Positions 59,529 to 64,000 of a stretch of DNA of 64,000 bases are shown here, piece by piece (within the stretch, counting starts at the first letter, position 1; every line of letters begins with the position of its first letter). The position numbers and the translations under genes are program-made. The DNA is from Microbacterium sp. LWO12-1.2 (GTDB taxonomy: Bacteria > Actinomycetota > Actinomycetes > Actinomycetales > Microbacteriaceae): NCBI RefSeq assembly GCF_040675875.1, contig NZ_JBEGII010000001.1:806001-870000 (forward strand), read 5' to 3'. The notes under the pieces were generated by a model that was not told the DNA's origin, did no database searches, and saw only the letters and a program-made list of their open reading frames with translations.

Positions 59529-61130
59529 ATGGATCGCTATCTTCGGTTGCGGTGGGTGGGGCTGGTGTTCATCAGCATCGCCGTCTCCCTGATCATCGTC
59601 GACTCGACCATCGTCAACGTCGCGATACCGGCGATCGTGGACGATCTGGGCATCACGTCGACCGAGGTGCAGTGGGTGCAGGAGGCGTACACGCTCGTCT
59701 TCGCGGCGCTTCTGCTGGTGTTCGGAAGTCTCGCCGACCGATTCGGACGACGACGCGTCATGATCACGGGTGTCGCGGTCTTCGCCGCGGCATCGGTGCT
59801 CGCCGCCCTCGCGCCTGACGGGGGAATGCTCATTCTGGCGCGCCTGGCACAGGGCGTCGGCGGTGCGATGATCCTTCCCACCACGCTGTCGATCATCAAT
59901 GCCACGTTCCGGGGACGGGAGCGGGGGATCGCCTTCGCCGTCTGGGGATCGACCATCGGCGGTATGGCGGCGGTGGGACCGTTGCTCGGAGGCTGGCTGA
60001 CGACCGCCTTCTCGTGGCGGTGGGCATTCGGGATCAACATCCCGCTCGGCATCATCGTCGTGATCGGCGTGCTGCTGACCGTCGCCGAATCCCGGAGCGA
60101 CCGCACCGAGAGAATCGACGGTGTCGGTGCGCTTCTCTCGGTCCTCACGATGGGAAGCCTGGTGTTCGGGCTCATCGAGGGCCGCACCTACGGATGGTGG
60201 CTCGTCGATCAGCGCCCGCAGATCGGCGACTGGACCTGGCCGTGGGATCTGTCGCCCATCCCCGTGGCGTTCGCTCTGGCGATCGCAGGGCTCATCGCCT
60301 TCATCGGCTGGGGTGTGCGCCGCCAACGCAGAGGACAGTCGACGCTGCTCGCGCTGCGGCTGTTCTCGATCGGCTCGTTCAGGAACGGCAACATCGCGGC
60401 CGGTGTCGTCTCGCTGGGGGAGTTCGGCATCATCCTCGCTCTGCCCCTCTGGCTCCAGTTCGTCCTCGGCTTCGATGCGTTGCAGACCGGACTGCTGCTG
60501 CTCGCCCTCGCAGGAGGCTCCTTCGTCGCCAGTGGTGCCGCCGGCGCATCCAGCGGAAGGATCGCGCCGGTCTGGATCGTTCGTGCCGGTCTGATCGCCG
60601 AGATCATCGGTGTAGCCGGAGTCGGCTTCCTCATCGCACCCGATGCGTCCTGGGTGCCGATCATCCCCTTCCTCTTCATCTACGGCCTCGGCGTCGGACT
60701 CGCCACGGCGCAACTCACCGGTGTCGTGTTGGCCGATGTGCCGGTGGGCGACAGCGGTGCCGCGTCCGGTACCCAGTCCACCTCCCGGCAGTTGGGAGCG
60801 GCGCTCGGCGTCGCGATCCTCGGCACGGTGCTGTTCAGCAGCACGGCCGGCATCCTCTCCTCCGCACTCGACGAACGCGGTCTCCCCGCCGCGCAGCGAG
60901 ATCAGGTCGTCTCTGCCGTGGTCGACAGCGCAGGGGCAGCGATCTCGGGGCTCGAAGCGAACCCGCAGACAGCAGACATCGCTGGCGACGCGAAGGCCGC
61001 CTTCTCGGACGGCACCCGATACGCCGCCTGGACCGCTGCCGGCTTCCTGGCGCTCGGCCTGCTCTCGACGATCTCGCTCGGTGCGACCGCGAGCGTTCGC
61101 CGCAAGGAGGACATCCCGAGCGCGACGTGA
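59529..61130 (+). CDS. MFS transporter, DHA2 type (EmrB/QacA-like)
   Basis: A 533-residue permease with fourteen membrane segments. VDSTIVNVAIPAI in the first helix and WVQEAYTLVFAALLL in the second are typical of the drug:H+ antiporter-2 family; LADRFGRRRVM is the loop motif A. It probably exports a drug or small molecule. No regulator is beside it. A UvrA-like protein gene follows on the same strand 62 bases later, a pairing also seen with drug exporters in producer strains. Confidence 0.9.
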   Translation: MDRYLRLRWVGLVFISIAVSLIIVDSTIVNVAIPAIVDDLGITSTEVQWVQEAYTLVFAALLLVFGSLADRFGRRRVMITGVAVFAAASVLAALAPDGGMLILARLAQGVGGAMILPTTLSIINATFRGRERGIAFAVWGSTIGGMAAVGPLLGGWLTTAFSWRWAFGINIPLGIIVVIGVLLTVAESRSDRTERIDGVGALLSVLTMGSLVFGLIEGRTYGWWLVDQRPQIGDWTWPWDLSPIPVAFALAIAGLIAFIGWGVRRQRRGQSTLLALRLFSIGSFRNGNIAAGVVSLGEFGIILALPLWLQFVLGFDALQTGLLLLALAGGSFVASGAAGASSGRIAPVWIVRAGLIAEIIGVAGVGFLIAPDASWVPIIPFLFIYGLGVGLATAQLTGVVLADVPVGDSGAASGTQSTSRQLGAALGVAILGTVLFSSTAGILSSALDERGLPAAQRDQVVSAVVDSAGAAISGLEANPQTADIAGDAKAAFSDGTRYAAWTAAGFLALGLLSTISLGATASVRRKEDIPSAT

Positions 61131-61192
61131 GATCGCGCGGCACAGCCCGCGTACCCGGCAGAGCCTCAGCGGTCGACGGCTACACTCGACCG

Positions 61193-63757
61193 ATGCCTGC
61201 CACCCCGAGCGATGTGACCGATACGTTCGTCCGCGTTCGTGGTGCCAAGGAGAACAACCTCCGCAACGTCGATGTCGACGTGCCGCGCGACAGCATCGTC
61301 GCCTTCACCGGAGTATCCGGGTCGGGAAAGTCGTCGCTCGCATTCGGCACCATCTTCACCGAGGCGCAGCGTCGCTACCTCGAATCCGTCGCCCCGTACG
61401 CGCGTCGCCTCATCCAACAGGGCCACGATCCGCATGTCGAGTCGATCACCGGCCTCCCGCCGGCGGTCGCGCTGCAGCAGCGCCGCGGGGCCCCCAGTGC
61501 CCGATCGAGCGTCGGCACGGTCACCACACTCTCGAACTCCCTGCGGATGCTCTTCTCGCGCGCGGGGACCTTCCCTGAAGGCTTCACGACGCGGCTGGAT
61601 TCCGACGCGTTCTCGCCGAACACGGCAGCCGGCGCATGCCCGGAATGCCACGGGATCGGCGTCGCGCACACCGTCACCGAGGATTCCCTCGTTCCCGACC
61701 CGTCGCTCAGCATCCGTGACGGCGCGATCGCCGCCTGGCCGGGAGCCTGGCAGGCGAAGAACCTGCGCGACATCACCATCAAGCTCGGCTACGACGTCGA
61801 TCGTCCGTGGCGAGACCTGCCGCAGGATGATCGGGAGTGGCTGCTGTTCACCGATGAGCAGCCGGTCGTCGAGATCACCCCGCAGCGGGACCGCGTCGCG
61901 AAGCCGTACAAGGGCAGGTTCTGGAGCGCGAAGAAGTACGTCTTCCATACGCTCGCCGACTCGCAGAGCGCGACGATGCGCGCGAAGGTGCTGCAGTTCG
62001 TCCGGTCTGGACGCTGCCCGCTCTGCCATGGCACCGGTCTTCGCCGCGAAGCCCTGGCTGTGACGTTCGCCGGCCGGACGATCGCTGAACTCAATGCGCT
62101 CCCGATGGCCGAACTCGCCGAAGTACTGCGGCCCACCACACAGCTCACCGATGCCGTCCCTGCACTGCCGACGACTCTCTCCGGGGAGCGCACCGATGTC
62201 GCGGTCGCGCTCACCACGGACCTCCTGGAACGCATCACCGTTCTCACAGACCTCGGACTCGGCTACCTCGGGCTCGGTCGCGTGACGACGACGCTCTCAC
62301 CCGGCGAGATGCAGAGGCTGCGGCTCGCGACGCAACTGAGGTCGGGGCTCTTCGGCGTCATCTACGTCCTCGATGAGCCGTCCGCCGGTCTGCACCCTGC
62401 CGATGCGGAGCCCCTGCTCGAGGTCCTGGACCAGCTCAAGCGCTCGGGCAACTCCGTCTTCGTGGTCGAACACAACATGGATATCGTCCGACACGCCGAT
62501 TGGATCGTCGATGTCGGACCCGGGGCCGGTGAAGGCGGCGGTGAGGTGCTCTACAGCGGTGCGGTCGAGGGGCTCGCGGCCGTCGAGTCGTCCGTGACGC
62601 GACCGTTCCTGTTCTCCGCGCACGGTGAGGTCGCCGAGAGCCGTCGCTCTGTGCGCGTCCCGGCCGCCTGGGTCACGATCGAAGGCATCACGGTGCATAA
62701 CCTCACCGACGTCGACGTCGCCGTCCCCGTGGGGGCCTTCGTCGCCGTCACCGGGGTGTCGGGGTCGGGCAAGTCGACGCTCGTGAGCCGCGTGCTCCGC
62801 GACGTCGTGCGCGATCATCTGCGTTCGGACGGCGATGTCTTCGCCGAGGATCCGGACGACGATGCGACGTCGACCGCTGTTCCCGAAGACGGAGGGGGAT
62901 TCGCCGAGGCGACGACATCCGATATCGGCGCTGACGCGCTCTTCTTCCGGCGTGCGACGGGCCTGGAGCACTTCGATCGGCTGGTACGCGTCGATCAGAA
63001 GCCCATCGGACGCACGCCGCGATCGAATCTCGCCACCTACACGGGCATGTTCGACGCGGTCCGCGCGGTCTTCGCCCGCACCGACCTCGCGAGGGAGCGC
63101 GGCTATACGGCAGGACGGTTCTCGTTCAACGTCGCCGGCGGACGCTGCGAGACCTGCCTGGGTGAGGGCTTCGTGTCGGTGGAGCTGCTCTTCCTCCCCG
63201 GCAGCTACGGACGCTGCCCCACCTGCCACGGCGCGCGGTACAACGCGGAGACGCTCGAGATCAGGTTCGAGGGCAAGACGATCGCGGACGTTCTCGCGCT
63301 GACGGTCGAGCAGGCGTCGGAGTTCCTCGCCGCCGTTCCCGCGGCAGCGCGCAGCCTGCGCGCTCTCCTCGACGTCGGACTCGGCTACCTGCGTCTCGGC
63401 CAGCCGGCGACGGAGCTGTCGGGCGGCGAGGCGCAACGGATCAAGCTGGCGACCGAGCTGCAGCGGATGCAGCGCGGTCACACGCTCTACCTGCTGGATG
63501 AGCCGACGACGGGTCTGCATCCCGCCGACGTGCGACTGTTGCTCGCCCAGCTGCAGTCGCTCGTCGATGCCGGCAACACGGTCGTGGTCGTCGAGCATGA
63601 GATGGATGTCGTCGCGGCCGCGGACTGGGTGATCGACCTCGGTCCTTCCGGGGGAGACGCCGGAGGACGCATCGTCGCCTCGGGGACTCCGGACGCGATC
63701 GCGAATGATCCCGCCAGTCGTACCGGTCCGTATCTGGCCGCGCGGCTCCCGCGATGA
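61193..63757 (+). CDS. UvrA-like ABC ATPase lacking the UvrB-binding domain (UvrA2/DrrC class)
   Basis: An 854-residue tandem ABC protein of the UvrA type. Walker A loops are GVSGSGKSS (about 41-49) and GVSGSGKST (in the second half); signatures are [11 protein letters not shown] and [11 protein letters not shown]. Zinc-like modules CPECHG, CPLCHG, CETCLG and CPTCHG are present. After [21 protein letters not shown] the sequence goes almost directly to CPECHG, so the UvrB-binding region of UvrA is missing. This is the layout of UvrA2 and the drug-resistance protein DrrC. TACACT (61181-61186) ends 6 nt before the ATG. The exporter upstream supports a resistance role. Confidence 0.88.
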   Translation: MPATPSDVTDTFVRVRGAKENNLRNVDVDVPRDSIVAFTGVSGSGKSSLAFGTIFTEAQRRYLESVAPYARRLIQQGHDPHVESITGLPPAVALQQRRGAPSARSSVGTVTTLSNSLRMLFSRAGTFPEGFTTRLDSDAFSPNTAAGACPECHGIGVAHTVTEDSLVPDPSLSIRDGAIAAWPGAWQAKNLRDITIKLGYDVDRPWRDLPQDDREWLLFTDEQPVVEITPQRDRVAKPYKGRFWSAKKYVFHTLADSQSATMRAKVLQFVRSGRCPLCHGTGLRREALAVTFAGRTIAELNALPMAELAEVLRPTTQLTDAVPALPTTLSGERTDVAVALTTDLLERITVLTDLGLGYLGLGRVTTTLSPGEMQRLRLATQLRSGLFGVIYVLDEPSAGLHPADAEPLLEVLDQLKRSGNSVFVVEHNMDIVRHADWIVDVGPGAGEGGGEVLYSGAVEGLAAVESSVTRPFLFSAHGEVAESRRSVRVPAAWVTIEGITVHNLTDVDVAVPVGAFVAVTGVSGSGKSTLVSRVLRDVVRDHLRSDGDVFAEDPDDDATSTAVPEDGGGFAEATTSDIGADALFFRRATGLEHFDRLVRVDQKPIGRTPRSNLATYTGMFDAVRAVFARTDLARERGYTAGRFSFNVAGGRCETCLGEGFVSVELLFLPGSYGRCPTCHGARYNAETLEIRFEGKTIADVLALTVEQASEFLAAVPAAARSLRALLDVGLGYLRLGQPATELSGGEAQRIKLATELQRMQRGHTLYLLDEPTTGLHPADVRLLLAQLQSLVDAGNTVVVVEHEMDVVAAADWVIDLGPSGGDAGGRIVASGTPDAIANDPASRTGPYLAARLPR

Positions 63758-63770
63758 CGGCGCCCTGGAT

Positions 63771-63808
63771 ATGAAGAAGGACCGTCCTCACGGACGGTCC
63801 TTCTTCAT
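63771..63808. terminator. Strong hairpin terminator after the UvrA-like gene
   Basis: A perfect 17-bp stem (63771-63787 with 63792-63808) and a 4-base loop, 14 bases after the stop codon. Confidence 0.9.
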
Positions 63809-63861
63809 GTGAGTGTGGGTTGTACGCGGAAGGTGTCTTGCCGCGTGATTCCGGGGCGGAT

Positions 63862-64000
63862 CTATGCACGAGTCGAGTCCGATCCTCCAACGCCAGTGAG
63901 CCAATCCTCTAATTCGGCAGACTTGGCTGGAACGGGGCGGATCGACACCCACCCTGCCACTGCACAGACATCGAGCAGCCGGGCCAAGGGACGACCAGGA
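63862..64000 (-). CDS. Unknown protein, C-terminal end, partial
   Basis: A 45-residue open end (LARLLDVCAVAGWVS, ELEDWLTGVGGSD) on the minus strand, stopping at TAG 63864-63862 and running off the window. Its codons use A and T in the third position more than the other genes, so it may be recently acquired DNA. It is not recognised, and with so little sequence it could be a chance frame. Confidence 0.4.
   Translation of the reverse strand, partial: PGRPLARLLDVCAVAGWVSIRPVPAKSAELEDWLTGVGGSDSTRA

Noticed and set aside
60014..61192. Long in-frame upstream extension of the UvrA-like gene
   Set aside because: It lies over the exporter gene in another frame, is Arg-rich and motif-free; the ATG at 61193 has a TACACT hexamer 6 nt upstream and gives the family N-terminus.
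61100..61195. LexA (SOS) box before the UvrA-like gene
   Set aside because: No GAAC-N4-GTTC-like palindrome was seen in the spacer, which argues against ordinary SOS control.
1..64000. CRISPR arrays, rRNA and tRNA genes
   Set aside because: No regular repeat-spacer series, no rRNA-like stretches and no cloverleaf in the short gaps were found by reading; a tRNAscan or Infernal run would be decisive.

Overview
The window is a GC-rich actinobacterial chromosome segment, most like Microbacteriaceae (genus close to Microbacterium; this is my inference). Signs are a WhiB1-type regulator, a SigR/RsrA (mycothiol-type) sigma/anti-sigma pair, an actinobacterial Kgd-type 2-oxoglutarate decarboxylase, GuaB1, NnrD, DUF3097, and very high GC at third codon positions. 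It is almost wholly coding; no gene-free stretch exceeds about 300 bases, and I see no rRNA, tRNA or CRISPR. Only one mobile element is visible.

Layout. 1-5.0 kb: end of a PdtaS-like sensor kinase, whiB1, a small membrane protein, then bcp, rsgA and aroA on the minus strand, divergent from sigR-rsrA. This grouping recalls the M. tuberculosis Rv3219-Rv3228 region. 5.1-6.4 kb: an Eis-like acetyltransferase. 6.6-15.5 kb: a complete carbohydrate-type operon (family 5 binding lipoprotein, two permeases, two ATPases, ROK regulator, GH4 glycosidase, BadF-type kinase) behind a promoter with three AAAG-n-CTTT inverted repeats. 15.6-23.4 kb: kgd, guaB1 and two CNNM/CorC-type membrane proteins. 23.5-37.3 kb: mixed housekeeping genes (Old Yellow Enzyme, nnrD, GT87-like, thiamine-binding protein, hydrolase, GNAT, PaaX-like, MFS, Nudix, metX, lipoprotein, EEP phosphatase, metY, SDR, ung). 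37.3-44 kb: a GNAT gene, an IS481-family element inserted in the shared CTAG stop of two convergent genes, and a second dipeptide-type ABC operon on the minus strand. 44-51 kb: hydrolase, AhpD-like protein, phosphatase, iron-box-controlled SIP protein, arginase-like protein, PspA and a TPM-domain protein. 51-64 kb: DUF3097, trmB, membrane proteins, an ohrR-ohr-quinone reductase operon, a P-type ATPase, an EmrB/QacA-type exporter followed by a short UvrA-like protein, and a partial gene at the edge.

A theme across the window is leaderless transcription. At 17 genes a TANNNT hexamer ends exactly 6 nt before the ATG/GTG, and at 3 more 7-8 nt before it. I used this to decide several start codons. 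In three places the stop codon of one gene is the first half of the -10 hexamer of the next. Other regulatory sites include a perfect GGAAT-N18-GTT SigR-type promoter before sigR, a DtxR/IdeR-like box, a candidate OhrR operator, and a CTAG-rich repeat before the 14-TM exporter.
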